Assembly (NCBI RefSeq): GCF_026262505.1
Contig: NC_067206.1
Location: forward strand, 35,107,896-35,171,895
Length of the DNA stretch: 64,000 bases
From: Trichomonas vaginalis G3
Taxonomy: Eukaryota > Parabasalia > Trichomonadida > Trichomonadidae
Direction of reading: 5' to 3'
In this document: positions 15,889 to 25,203 of the stretch, piece by piece
Layout: every line of letters starts with the position of its first letter
Position numbering within the stretch: the first letter of the stretch is position 1
The notes under the pieces: model-generated
Told to the model about the DNA's origin: nothing
Databases searched by the model: none
What the model saw: only the letters and a program-made list of their open reading frames with translations
Translations under genes and position numbers: made by a program

Positions 15889-18713
15889 TCATTGAACTCT
15901 ATACCATGCAAATACAGTCATAAATGGTGGCATGTAATCTGCACCCGAACCTGTTGGATTTGTTGTGAAAGTATGGACATGATTTCCTCCTGGTTCAGTT
16001 GGTCGAAAAGTCTTTTTTGCTGAATTGTTATAAGATGGAGATAAAACGTCATTGCCAGCTTTATATTCTGAGTTGTATAATGGATGGTCTCTTAATGAGT
16101 GGCTATGGTCGCCAGAAAAGTTTGTAGTTCCTGTATGAGTGTGCGGTGGAAGGTTTGCTTCTTTAATTTTCTTCGAACCACCTGTTTGCTTTGAAGAGTT
16201 AGCACAGTATAAGAATTTGTCTACAATATGCTCCCACGTACCAAAACCCAGAACTGTTGCTGGATTTGTTGAATTCATTGACGTATAAATAGAGCCTGTA
16301 GGATATAATGTTTGAAGTATTTCTGTCTTTAATGTTTGAAGCTCTGTTTTGTCAGCTTTCTTATCTAACATTGTTGGTAGTTCATGTGCTTCAAAGTTTC
16401 TGGCATGATCTTCGATATTCATACATTTACTATTTAAGGAGTTTAGTGTATCTTTTACGCTTGTACTTGGATTTTCTAATGGTGCACTTGAACCAAGGTC
16501 AAAGTTCAATATTATGTCGTCTGCTCTAACAGTAGTGAAGGATTTATGTGTATGGTTCTTGTCGGCTTTACTGTCTAATGTAGCTTGAAGTTCATTTATA
16601 TCGGAGATGTTGTGTTTATGAGATTTCAAAACTTTGTTCATTGCTTCGAGTTCAACTTTGTCAGCTTTACTTTTAATAGCATCTTCAAACGTTATTTTTG
16701 CCTTAACTCTTAACATAAATCTTGGTTCAACTAATACACCGTTAACAAAGAAGTATGAAGCATAAATTTCAGCGTTATAACCAAATGATTGTGGTGCTAT
16801 ACCTGTGTCATACTGTACAGTACAGTGTATGTCATAACCTTTAGCACGAATGAATTTATATCTTCTTTCATTAACATTTTTCGTATTCACTTTTTCACCC
16901 TGTGTTAAATATCCGTGGTAGTCCGTTATAATCTGTTCATCTGAACTTATATAATGAACATGGTTCTTGTCAGCTTTACTATTTAATGTAGCTTGAAGTT
17001 CATTTATATCGGAGATGTTGTGTTTATGAGATTTCAAAACTTTGTTCATTGCGTCAAGTTCATTTTTATCTGCTTTACTATTTAATGTAGCTTGAAGTTC
17101 ATTTATATCGGAGATATTGTGTTTATGTTCTTTATCTGCTTTTTCGGCTAATTTCTCTTCTATCTCATTTATTTCAAGTTCATGCCTACCACCACCTCCC
17201 GAAGAAGTATTTTTCTTCAGCTCTTGAAGAACGTCCACTTCGCCATCTTTGGTGTCAATAATGAGACTTTGAGTTAAAACCTTTCCTGTCTTAATGGATG
17301 TTTGTAAAACTTCTTCTTCACCGTGTTCGGGTCATGGTCGTCATCATATCTTGTGAAATCAGAGATGTTGTCATACATTAAACATATCTGTCTCAAAAGT
17401 TCTGCTATTTGAAACTGGAACGAAAGATATACAGAACTTTCATCATCTCCTAAAGTCAAGTCTGCTTTCTTAAGTATTTCTTGAATGTATGCAATGAGAA
17501 CAGAGTACCTTGGAAAATATTCGAACAATATTTCATTAGCTGTTTTTTGGTGGTTCTTTTGGAGTTTCTGTTGTTTCAGTTCCTTCTGTAGGTTCTGTTG
17601 GAGTTTCTGCATCTCTTGACTTCAATGCTCTTGCTCTCAAAGACCTAAATGTTAGAGCACCAGGTTTTACAAAGGACTTTATAAATGCTTTAATAGTTCC
17701 TGGTAAGTTATTGTTAGCATTAAGTAAGTTCCTTATGCTTCCATCATGTACGTCCATAGCACTATGTAAAAAATCTATACTTTTCTTGTAGTCAGCAATA
17801 GACTGACTGTGATTTTTTAAAGATTTGTCAATACACTTTAAGCCAATCTTCATGCATGTCTGATACTGAGCCAAGAATATCATTTGCTTCCTTTAGTGTA
17901 TTTTGTGCTTGTCGTAAAGTATCCAATCCCGTACGTGCATTGTTTTGCTATACGTCTTACAGTATCTATTTGACTCCTTGTTTCTTGCATCCAACCAGAT
18001 AAAGTTTTAATAGTATCCGAACCATTTGAAATGAAGTTCAAAGCATTTTTTAACGTCATTTAAAACTTCTTCACCAAGTACCGCCCATATCTTTCCGATT
18101 TGGTATTGAAGAACTCCATATGAAGCAGCTGTTAAACCAGTATTTTAAGGTCCCATATCCATGATTTAGCAGTTTTTCCATCCTTTCCATCCTTTCCATC
18201 CAAACCGTTTTCGCCTTGAGGTCCTTGTATTCCTTGTATTCCTTGTATTCCTTGAGGTCCTTGTATTCCTTGTGGTCCGGTGTCACCCTTCTCTCCTTTC
18301 AGTTCATCTTTATGTTCGTTATAATATTCTAATGTCATAAGGTGTACATCATTACTGCTACCAGCAACGCCGAGAATTTGTTTCTCATTCATGACTAAAT
18401 TCTTTAGGCATTTAATGTTGTCGTCAAATCGAAAGCTCTTTAACAATTCAATGAGAACATTTAATACTTTCACTAATGAGGCATCTACTGTAGAATTTAT
18501 ATATTGCACCGTTCCATCATTTATAATAGGAACTTTGCTTGTTGTAATGAATGGGTCATAAGTGTTAAAAGTATCGAAATCAATGACTTTTTTAGTTTTT
18601 CCATCGTCAATGACTAAATCATTGCCTTCAATGGTTAAAGTTGAGTTTTCGTTTACTAGTTCATGTGCTCTTCTTGCTTCATTTGTTTCATACGCATATG
18701 CAGCAATAGTCAT
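15889..18713 (-). pseudogene. Phage-like fibre protein with collagen-like segment (several frameshifts)
   Basis: It starts MTIAAYAYETNEARRA (ATG 18,711-18,713), like the Mav-3 fibre. About 140 residues in comes a collagen-like run of GxY triplets (GPQGIQ, GENGLDGKDGKD; 18,180-18,310). The frame is lost near 18,165, 17,930, 17,880, 17,560 and 17,285. The last 449 codons (15,889-17,238) are open: repeated HKHNISDINELQATL / KADKNH.H shaft motifs, then a tip with YPTGSIYTSMNSTNP, spaced H.H pairs and YMPPFMTVFAWYRVQ. This is the layout of phage tail fibres with a collar-like trimeric tip, expected to protrude from a virion and bind a receptor. Intact length was about 940 residues, near the 913 of Mav-3. 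Confidence 0.85.
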
Positions 18714-18730
18714 ATTTTAATGAGAATAAA

Positions 18731-19495
18731 ATGTTGTTCTATTTGCAAAGTACAGACCCAAACGAATACGGGACAGTAAAGCTTCAAACAAACTTAGGTC
18801 TTCAGAATGAAGCACTTGCTTTCAGAGTTGTTGACTTCAATACTATCGCAACTTTTGTCATAACAGATGAAACAGATTTCATGGAGTTTGAAATAGATGA
18901 CAAAAGAAGTTTTATAACATTTCCTAACAGAGCAGAGTATAGAATAGATAAAATTGCTGGAGTCATAGGTACTCTCATAAATGAAGAAACTATTGACAAC
19001 ATAGATGTCGAACTCTCTTCTGAGGGAACATTGAAGTTCAGTAGCAAGAAAGAGTTCAAGATAACACGAATGAGTCATAGAGTTCAACTTCTTTTGGGTG
19101 CATACCATATGACATTTCCTTTGAAAAGTGTTGACAAAACGATTGAGATGAAATCTGTTCCATACGTATGTTATGGTAATTGTTTGTACATTGAGTCTAA
19201 AATAGCTAATGTCACAGGTATTTCAGGAGTTAATAGTAAAGGTTCAGTAGAATATAAATCCTTCTGTTATGCAGTCAATTCAATGTTCATTCCAAACGTT
19301 CCTGTCATAGCAACTCATTTAGGTAAATGGATTCGCATTAGTCCTCATAATTTGAAAGACATGCAATTCAGACTTGTTGACTTTCAAGGCGAGCCTGTAG
19401 AACTGAAGGCACCAGTGCGAATGACTGTTGAAGTTGACTTTTTAGAAAATATTAAATGCAACAGCTTACAAGAGAACTCAGAGCTAAAAATATAA
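18731..19495 (+). CDS. Minor capsid (penton-like) protein
   Basis: 254 residues, intact, ATG at 18,731. The second half is beta-rich and ends with LKDMQFRLVDFQGEPVELK then PVRMTVEVDF. This is the F.L.D..G..L...P..I.V pattern seen near the C-terminus of many Polinton and virophage minor capsid proteins. It diverges from the fibre gene (17 bp between starts), so the two probably share a promoter region. Its 3' end overlaps the next gene start by 40 bp. A close but frameshifted copy is at 55,461-56,235. Confidence 0.65.
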   Translation: MLFYLQSTDPNEYGTVKLQTNLGLQNEALAFRVVDFNTIATFVITDETDFMEFEIDDKRSFITFPNRAEYRIDKIAGVIGTLINEETIDNIDVELSSEGTLKFSSKKEFKITRMSHRVQLLLGAYHMTFPLKSVDKTIEMKSVPYVCYGNCLYIESKIANVTGISGVNSKGSVEYKSFCYAVNSMFIPNVPVIATHLGKWIRISPHNLKDMQFRLVDFQGEPVELKAPVRMTVEVDFLENIKCNSLQENSELKI

Positions 19496-19724
19496 AGTAT
19501 GAATGTTATGTATTAGGTCATGAACTTTGGTTGTTGCTGTTTGATGAAACAAATGAATTAGTTATGTCAGTCAAGAGAACAGAAAAAGCGTCAAAGGCGC
19601 CGAGCGCAAAGCGCTATATTGTGTTAGTGAAAACTGCACCAAGTCAATAAGATTAGGTTTGCATTATGAAGATGAGTTCGATACTGTTGAAGAAGTTTTG
19701 GACAGATATTACAAATTGCTTTAA
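19456..19724 (+). pseudogene. Small unknown Maverick protein, one-base deletion
   Basis: It starts MQQLTRELRAKNIKYECYVL inside the 3' end of the minor capsid gene. A missing G in the first stem of a twin-hairpin module near 19,588 shifts the frame. The intact copy is the 89-residue protein at 55,231-55,500. The stop at 19,722-19,724 overlaps the stop of the convergent gene. Function unknown. Confidence 0.7.
19588..19615 (+). repeat. Twin-hairpin module in 89-residue gene (Mav-1)
   Basis: GCGTC/GGCGC stem with loop AAA (one T.G pair), a one-to-two-base spacer, then AGCGC/GCGCT with loop AAA. The homologous module at 55,340-55,368 has one more G, and the missing base is what breaks the gene here. 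Confidence 0.75.
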
Positions 19725-20334
19725 TTTACTAAAACATATTTCAAACAAAGTTTATATTCTGTTGAAAGTTTTGTATATTCATTCGAATATTTATACTTAA
19801 ACTCAACTCCTGTAGTTCCTGGTGTTTCAATGATGCGGATGTTACCTATTTTCATGAATGGTGGCGTTTGACCACAGCATTCGATTTCAGGGTCGAGATA
19901 GTCAATGACACATTGTTTCCTGTTATTCGTGATATAACATTTTCAAGGTCCTCCTTTGTTAGAATTATTTGGTTCTTGCTTATAAGATTTGTCAAAAGCT
20001 TCTTATCGTCTTTGAGTAAAATTGTTTGGTATAACTGAAGAAGGTAATGGTCTACGTTATCTGAAGGATTTGTTTTGAACATTTGTGTAAGGGTTGTCGT
20101 TGGCTTCTCTTGAAAGAATTTGGTCCAGTGGTGGATACTCTAACTTAACATCTGATGTAGCGTTAGCGTTTGAAGCTGAGTTTAAATTCACGGATTTCAG
20201 TTCTGGTTCTTTTTCTTTCAAACACTCTGAACTATAGTTCTTTATGACAAATTGTTTGTCGTTCGTGAGTCAACATTTGATGTTGGTTCAATTGGAACAT
20301 TAACGGCACCAGCTAAGATGGATTTGCTTCTCAT
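19721..20334 (-). pseudogene. Unknown Maverick protein (202-residue family), frameshifted
   Basis: The ATG is at 20,332-20,334. Colinear with the intact 202-residue gene at 54,626-55,234, but frameshifted near 20,255, 20,085 and 19,915. Only 76 codons (19,852-20,082) remain open in one piece. The intact protein has an Asn/Ser-rich N-terminus and a helical core (NVDHYLLQLYQTILL). It diverges from the gene at 20,359 by 24 bp and converges on the 89-residue gene. Function unknown. Confidence 0.7.
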
Positions 20335-20358
20335 TTCATATAGAAAAAAACCTTTTAT

Positions 20359-20757
20359 ATGTATGAAATGAACAATATACTCGACAAGGGTTGAATGTAA
20401 AGCTAACGAATGAAAATATTGTTGAATTCACTGAGACAGGTGCTGTGTATAAAGATGTAGAACTACTGAACAAAAGAGCTAAGGGAAGAAGCAGGAACAT
20501 GAACAAAGGGTGGAAGCCTATAAAAATTTATTCAATGATGGCTCAGGAGGTTCAAACATAAAGTATGCAGAAAGTTATAGAGTTTATGCTCTCAAGGGAG
20601 AGAAGCCTTCATTTAAGAACAGCTATTCTAACACATATCCTCAAAAGCTAACGGATGGAGAAGTGGATGATATGAATGACAGCAAAATATTAACAGAAAT
20701 GGCGACAGAGATGCATGGAATTTGTTTACCATCAGTCAGTTGAAGGTTAAACTTTAA
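20359..20757 (+). pseudogene. Unknown Maverick protein (133-residue family), frameshifted
   Basis: It starts MYEMNNILDKG. A missing T near 20,393 and further indels near 20,530 and 20,685 break it relative to 54,199-54,600. A readable piece contains SGGSNIKYAESYRVYALKGE. Its stop codon overlaps the stop of the convergent packaging ATPase by one or two bases, so the two genes are packed tail to tail. Function unknown. Confidence 0.65.
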
Positions 20758-21642
20758 AACAATGTTGGTCGTTCCCATGGAATATTTTTGACTTTAATGG
20801 TATTAGTCATGATATGAATCTCAAGGTATGAACGAGGAGAGATGAGAGACTTATATGCTTCCCAAATTTCTTCAAAAGGTAATGTTTATACCTGACTGTT
20901 TCCAAATGAGTTCAATATCATAACGTGAGAAACCTTGAAAGATAACGAAGTCAGTTATGAGACGTTTTATGTTTAAAGCTAAAAACCTCCATGTTTGCAT
21001 AAGTATTGCTACAGTTAAGTGGTAATGTCTGACTTTAGTAATGATATTAGCTAATGGTGAGTCAGGCTTTGACACTAAACCTTTTCCGGCGAAGTCGTCG
21101 CAAACGAGCAGAGTGTTTGAAGGATATTTTTTGAAGGGGTATTTTGAAAGTTTTGATAGAATGTAGTTTGTCAGTCGTTTCATATCGTAACTCCTGTAGT
21201 ACTGACGTAAGTGGTGTTTGTCAATAATTCTTTCCATCTCCTCAGAAGTCTTTTGCATTCCTGACTGTATAAATTCAACGATGGCATAATATTTCCTCTT
21301 ACGTCGAATGTAACGTTGAAGAAATTCAATGAGTTCACTGTCTGGAACTTTAACGACAGAGGCTTGAACTTTTGACATAAATGTTTTCGCTGTTGAGTCC
21401 ATAGAGTCTGAAGTTGCTGATATAATGATTTGGTCATAATATGAGTCGTTTCCTAAACGCTCTGTTATGAGTATATGACGAATGAGGTTAAATGTCTTAC
21501 CTGAACCCATCTTTCCACAATAGAAATACACACCATTTGAACAGAACTCATAGTCCTTACTGAAAGGAAGAATGAGAGAAGAGTTAAGTTTGTCTGTAGT
21601 TTCATTCATGTCTTCATCTACGTCATGTATTAAATGCTTCAT
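20754..21642 (-). pseudogene. Packaging ATPase, FtsK/HerA (A32-like) family, late frameshift
   Basis: ATG at 21,640-21,642. Walker A is GKMGSGKTF near residue 44. Walker B is TLLVCDDFAG near residue 180, followed by a QTW sensor-like motif. The first 252 residues are open; a one-base change near 20,885 then brings an early stop. The missing tail (EEIWEAYKSLISPR...) is still readable to 20,754. The enzyme would pump the genome into preformed capsids. Its presence with capsid genes argues that the Maverick had a virion stage. A more damaged copy is at 53,344-54,202. Confidence 0.85.
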
Positions 21643-21658
21643 TTTATCTCCATTAAAA

Positions 21659-22539
21659 ATGCAAGTCAGAAATATTCAGAACATAGCACCGAGTCTAACT
21701 GACAAGAGTATAAAGATTATACTATGAACACGTTATGATGAAACTACCAAAATTCAAGAAAGTCAGTATACTTATGAATATCCAAGGCACTGGGTAAGTA
21801 TGTAGGAGGTGAGAAAGCTATTGAAATCAGACAGGTTCGAAGTATTCCAGCAGGAAGAACAATATTATTGAAGAACTTTAATGTTTTGAGGTATAATGAT
21901 GAAACAAAGAAGCAGATAGTTTTCCTGTTGCTGTGTATGTGAACCTAGACACAGGAGATGACATGAAAGTTTTTAATACAAAGCTTCAAACGGTAGTGAG
22001 AGAACAAACTGCTGCGAAGGACATCCATTACCTTCAGAAGTTACCATAGCATATAATTTTGAAACAAACTCAATAGATTTTAAAGTCATCTCTGCAAAGA
22101 AGTCAGGATTTACATTTAATGAAGCAGATGTATATTCGAATGAAAACTTCAAAGCTATTGCATGGTTAGATAATGACGATTGCTTTAAGAAAATATTTAA
22201 ATTCAGTGACTCAACGATGTCAATAGATGACCTTCGTGGAATGTTACCATCGACGTTTACAGTTGAAGGTTCAGCAGGATTGCTTACAAGATTGTCAATT
22301 GGTGGTATTTGGTCTCGTGAGAACATTGTTATAAAATCCAGTATAAGTGAATTTGCTGAAGAATCTATATTATGTCTTTCAAACTATATGTATTCGCCGC
22401 CGAAGCATTATAGTATAACAAACTTTGTCAGTAAGTTTAATATAAGACTTGTCGAACCTTCTTCAAATGAAAGATGTTGTGCTACCTAAAGATGGAAAGG
22501 ATGGACTCATTATTTGAAATGATTTTAATAGCATATTAA
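21659..22539 (+). pseudogene. Capsid-like protein (294-residue family), frameshifted
   Basis: It starts MQVRNIQNIAPSLTDKS, 16 bp from the divergent ATPase start. Small indels near 21,725, 21,800, 21,915, 22,010 and 22,460 interrupt a frame that is intact at 52,446-53,327. It is related in layout to the minor capsid candidate at 6,251. The stop overlaps the next start (TAAATG at 22,537-22,542), suggesting one transcript with the two genes that follow. Confidence 0.75.
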
Positions 22540-22764
22540 ATGAGCTTGTTTTTAAAGGTCATTCATGATGAAATAACTGTTGTAGAAGATGTTAGCAATT
22601 GTTCAGACATTTTATTGAGAATAGATGATATAAGAAATAAGTTAGATAGACCGCAAAGCGGTGAGGGCGAAGCCCGTGAGAACGCTTATGTTTCATTGAC
22701 TTTCTCCAGTAAAGAGAACTTTTATGAGATAATATTGAAGAGAGATGATTTTAATATGGTGTAA
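22540..22764 (+). CDS. Small unknown Maverick protein (74 residues)
   Basis: Starts MSLFLKVIHDEITVVEDV at a TAAATG junction with the upstream gene and ends at another TAAATG junction. It contains a twin-hairpin module in frame (PQSGEGEAR). The copy at 52,221-52,445 is intact too and carries a diverged module at the same site. A short beta/alpha mix; function unknown. Position between capsid-like genes suggests a virion role. Confidence 0.65.
   Translation: MSLFLKVIHDEITVVEDVSNCSDILLRIDDIRNKLDRPQSGEGEARENAYVSLTFSSKENFYEIILKRDDFNMV
22650..22675 (+). repeat. Twin-hairpin module in 74-residue gene (Mav-1)
   Basis: ACCGC/GCGGT stem with loop AAA, GA spacer, then GGGC/GCCC stem with loop GAA. The homologous module at 52,310-52,335 has GCCGC/GCGGC and GGAC/GTCC: both stems differ by paired, compensatory changes. 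Confidence 0.85.
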
Positions 22765-23273
22765 ATGGTAGCTTGGGCAGCTTTAGGCGCAATGGGAACA
22801 AAAGCATTAGCATTTGGAGCAAAAGCACTTGGAGCTTATGACGCAGTAAATAAAATGAGTGGAGGAAGGGTTTCGAAGACATTAGATGCAAATAAAGGGA
22901 AGAATTGGAGGCTGGGTTGCAAAGAAGTTAAGATTAAATAAAATAGGGCTCATAAATAAAGCATCCAATTTGGTTGCGACTGAGTCAGAAAATGCTTTAG
23001 GAAAGGACGATGAGTTTGCAAAACATGCAAAAACTTTAATGACCAGATGAAAGGTGTGAAACAATGCATTTAAATAGAGTCGATGGAACTCTTCCTCCAC
23101 CAGTAGTTCTTCCGTATGGTCCCTATGGAATGTATGGAAACCCTTACGAAAGACCATTTGACCCATTGACTGGTGGAAGTAACTGGTATCATTACGGACG
23201 AAAAGAAAAGACAGTCAAGTTGGAGACAGACGTGAAGAAAGCAACTAAAAAGAAACCAAGAAGAGAGTTATAA
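22765..23273 (+). pseudogene. pVI-like basic amphipathic protein, frameshifted
   Basis: It starts MVAWAALGAMGTKALAFGAK. Indels near 22,900, 23,030 and 23,058 break it; the last 69 codons are open. The intact 171-residue copy is at 51,705-52,220. The hydrophobic/amphipathic N-terminus, the P/Y-rich middle (PYGPYGMYGNPYERPF) and the Lys/Arg tail recall adenovirus minor proteins. See that entry for protease-site-like motifs. The stop lies in the right TIR. Confidence 0.7.
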
Positions 23274-23951
23274 AGCAATGAATTCAAGTGGGTGAAAAAA
23301 CAGGTGAAAAAACAGGTGAAATGTCACCACTTCACCTAAATTTATTTTTGTGCTATGTTTTCATACGTGTGAGGGTGGTGATATCATTAATTTTAAGTTT
23401 ATTTTTTATTTTACTGAAAATTTTTATTTGGATGTAAATGACAGAACAAAAGCAACTCATTCGAATTCCACAGTATAACAAACATACATTTAAACATTTA
23501 TTCTTCCTTCCTGAGCATAACATGTTCTTTCAAATACATCCGAGACCAGTTGACTTTTCATTGACTGTGTATAAAGATAGAAATAGTTATATCATTAAAC
23601 CATACGATGACGAAGGTAAGTTATGTAAATTGTACGTTAAGAAGTTAGAGAAAGTTTATGGCTTCAAGTATGACTACAATAGGGTTAACACTGATGATGA
23701 AGATATTGAGGAAAATTTATGAGAACATTAGTGAAGTCGTTAGTGAGAACGATAGTGAGAACGTTTATTTTTACATTAGTGAGTTCGTTAGTGAAGTGAA
23801 GTGGGTGGCGGTTTTGTAAATATTTAAGGTTAAGTTAGTGTTGTCGTTTGTGTTGTAAAATTTACGTTACCGGTTTCGTAAAGTGTCAAATTCACAAGTA
23901 TTGGGTAAGGAGGAACGCAGTGCCACCATACCCAACATAACCATACTAACT
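23266..23951. repeat. Mav-1 right terminal inverted repeat (~686 bp)
   Basis: Inverted match of 2,469-3,154. It contains the intact 94-residue gene, a GGTGA module at 23,290-23,337 and, at about 23,720-23,800, repeated (T)TAGTGA(G/A) units before the terminal 80 bp. The final 75 bp, GTGTCAAATTCACAAG...CATACTAACT, is shared by all element ends in the window. Confidence 0.88.
23438..23722 (+). CDS. TIR-encoded small protein (94 residues)
   Basis: Intact from MTEQKQLIRIPQYNKHTF. The pattern HLFFLPEHNMFFQIHPRP...DFSLTVYKDRNSYIIKPY aligns in spacing with NLFFVPRENTFYQIRGRKG...VSLSVYEG of the TIR genes at 25,368 and 51,222, so all three belong to one family. The C-terminus is strongly acidic (NTDDEDIEENL). 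Being inside a TIR, it is present at both ends of the element. A start context of GGATGTAAATG is shared with other Maverick genes. The role is unknown; a regulator or terminus-binding protein is possible. Confidence 0.65.
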   Translation: MTEQKQLIRIPQYNKHTFKHLFFLPEHNMFFQIHPRPVDFSLTVYKDRNSYIIKPYDDEGKLCKLYVKKLEKVYGFKYDYNRVNTDDEDIEENL

Positions 23952-23956
23952 GCTTT

Positions 23957-25018
23957 CTTATCTAACATTGTTGGTAGTTCATGTGCTTCAAAGTTTCTGG
24001 CATGACTTTCAATGTTCCTGCAACTGTTATCTAAACTGTTAAGAGTATCTTTTACGCTTGTACTTGGATTTTCTAATGGTGCACTTGAACCAAGGTCAAA
24101 GTTCAATATTATGTCGTCTGCTCTAACAGTAGTGAAGGATTTATGTGTATGGTTCTTGTCGGCTTTACTGTCTAAAGAAGTTTGAAGTTCATTTATATCG
24201 GAGATGTTGTGTTTATGAGATTTCAAAACTTTGTTCGTTGCGTCAAGTTCATCTTTGTCAGCTTTACTTTTAATAGCATCTTCAAACGTTATTTTTGACT
24301 TAACTCTCAAAGTAAATCTTGGTTCAACTAATACACCATTAACATTGAAAGTAGAGGCATAAATTTCACCGGTATAACCAAATGCTTCTGGTGCTTTAGC
24401 TACATCATACTGTACAGTACAGTGTATGTCATAACCTTTAGCACGAATGTATTTATATCTTCTTTCATTAACATTTTTTGTCTTCGCTTCATCACTTCGT
24501 GTTAAATATCCATGGTAGTCCGTTATAATCTGTTCGTCTGAACTTATATAATGAACATGGTTTTTGTCTGCTTTATTGTCTAAAGAAGTTTGAAGTTCAT
24601 TTATATCGGAGATATTGTGTTTATGAGATTTCAAAACTTTGTTCGTTGCGTCAAGTTCATTTTTATCTGCTTTACTATTTAATGTAGCTTGAAGTTCATT
24701 TATATCGGAGATATTGTGTTTATGTTCTTTATCTGCTTTTTCGGCTAATTTCTCTTCTATCTCATTTATTTCAAGTTCATGCCTACCACCACCTCCCGAA
24801 GAAGTATTTTTCTTCAGCTCTTGAAGAACGTCCACTTCGCCATCTTTGGTGTCAATAATGAGACTTTGAGTTAAAACCTTTCCCGTTCTTAATGGATGTT
24901 TGTAAAACTTCTTCTTCACCGTTTCGGGGTCATGGTCGTCATCATATCTTGTGAAATCAGAGATGTTGTCATACATTAAGCATATCTGTCTCAAAAGTTC
25001 TGCTATTTGAAACTGGAA
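23957..25018 (-). pseudogene. Mav-2 fibre gene, N-terminal-side part
   Basis: This is the upstream half of the fibre gene split by Mav-1. It reads leftward from FQFQIAELLRQICLMYD through the Gly-rich SSGGGGRHELEIN and the KADK/HKHNISDINELQ shaft repeats to AHELPTMLDKKA, where the Mav-1 terminus begins. The frame continues open into the terminus for about 28 codons. Upstream of 25,018 the fibre sequence stops abruptly and is joined to an inverted piece of the pVI-like gene through the shared hexamer TGGAAC. About 5.7 kb of the usual gene order (minor capsid to ATPase) is missing there. Confidence 0.85.
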
Positions 25019-25203
25019 CTCTTCCTCCACCAGTAGTTCTTCCGTATGGTCCCTATGGAATGTATGGAAACCCTTACGAAAGACCATTTGACCCATTGAC
25101 TGGTGGAAGTAACTGGTATCATTACGGACGAAGAAGAAAGACAGTCAAGTTGGAGACAGACGTGAAGAAAGCAACTAAAAAGAAACCAAGAAGAGAGTTA
25201 TAA
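25013..25203 (+). pseudogene. Mav-2 pVI-like gene, C-terminal remnant
   Basis: It matches the last 63 codons of the gene at 22,765-23,273 (TLPPPVVLPYGPYGMYG to the basic tail KKKPRREL). It is open to its stop at 25,201-25,203 but has no start; the upstream part was lost in the deletion that joined it to the fibre gene. Confidence 0.85.

Larger units (their letters stand above)
2469..23951. mobile_element. Mav-1: complete Maverick/Polinton element nested in Mav-2
   Basis: The element is about 21.5 kb and starts AGTTAGTATGG and ends CCATACTAACT. These are the AG...CT termini expected for Polintons, flanked by a GCTTT duplication. Inverted repeats of about 0.69 kb close both ends. The gene set is typical: integrase, protein-primed polymerase, packaging ATPase, major and minor capsid proteins, plus a phage-like fibre and KilA-N protein. 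I did not recognise a cysteine protease gene of the adenovirus type. At least nine genes carry small indels, so the copy looks dead apart from integrase, the capsid gene and some small genes. It splits the fibre gene of Mav-2, so it inserted later than Mav-2. Confidence 0.93.
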
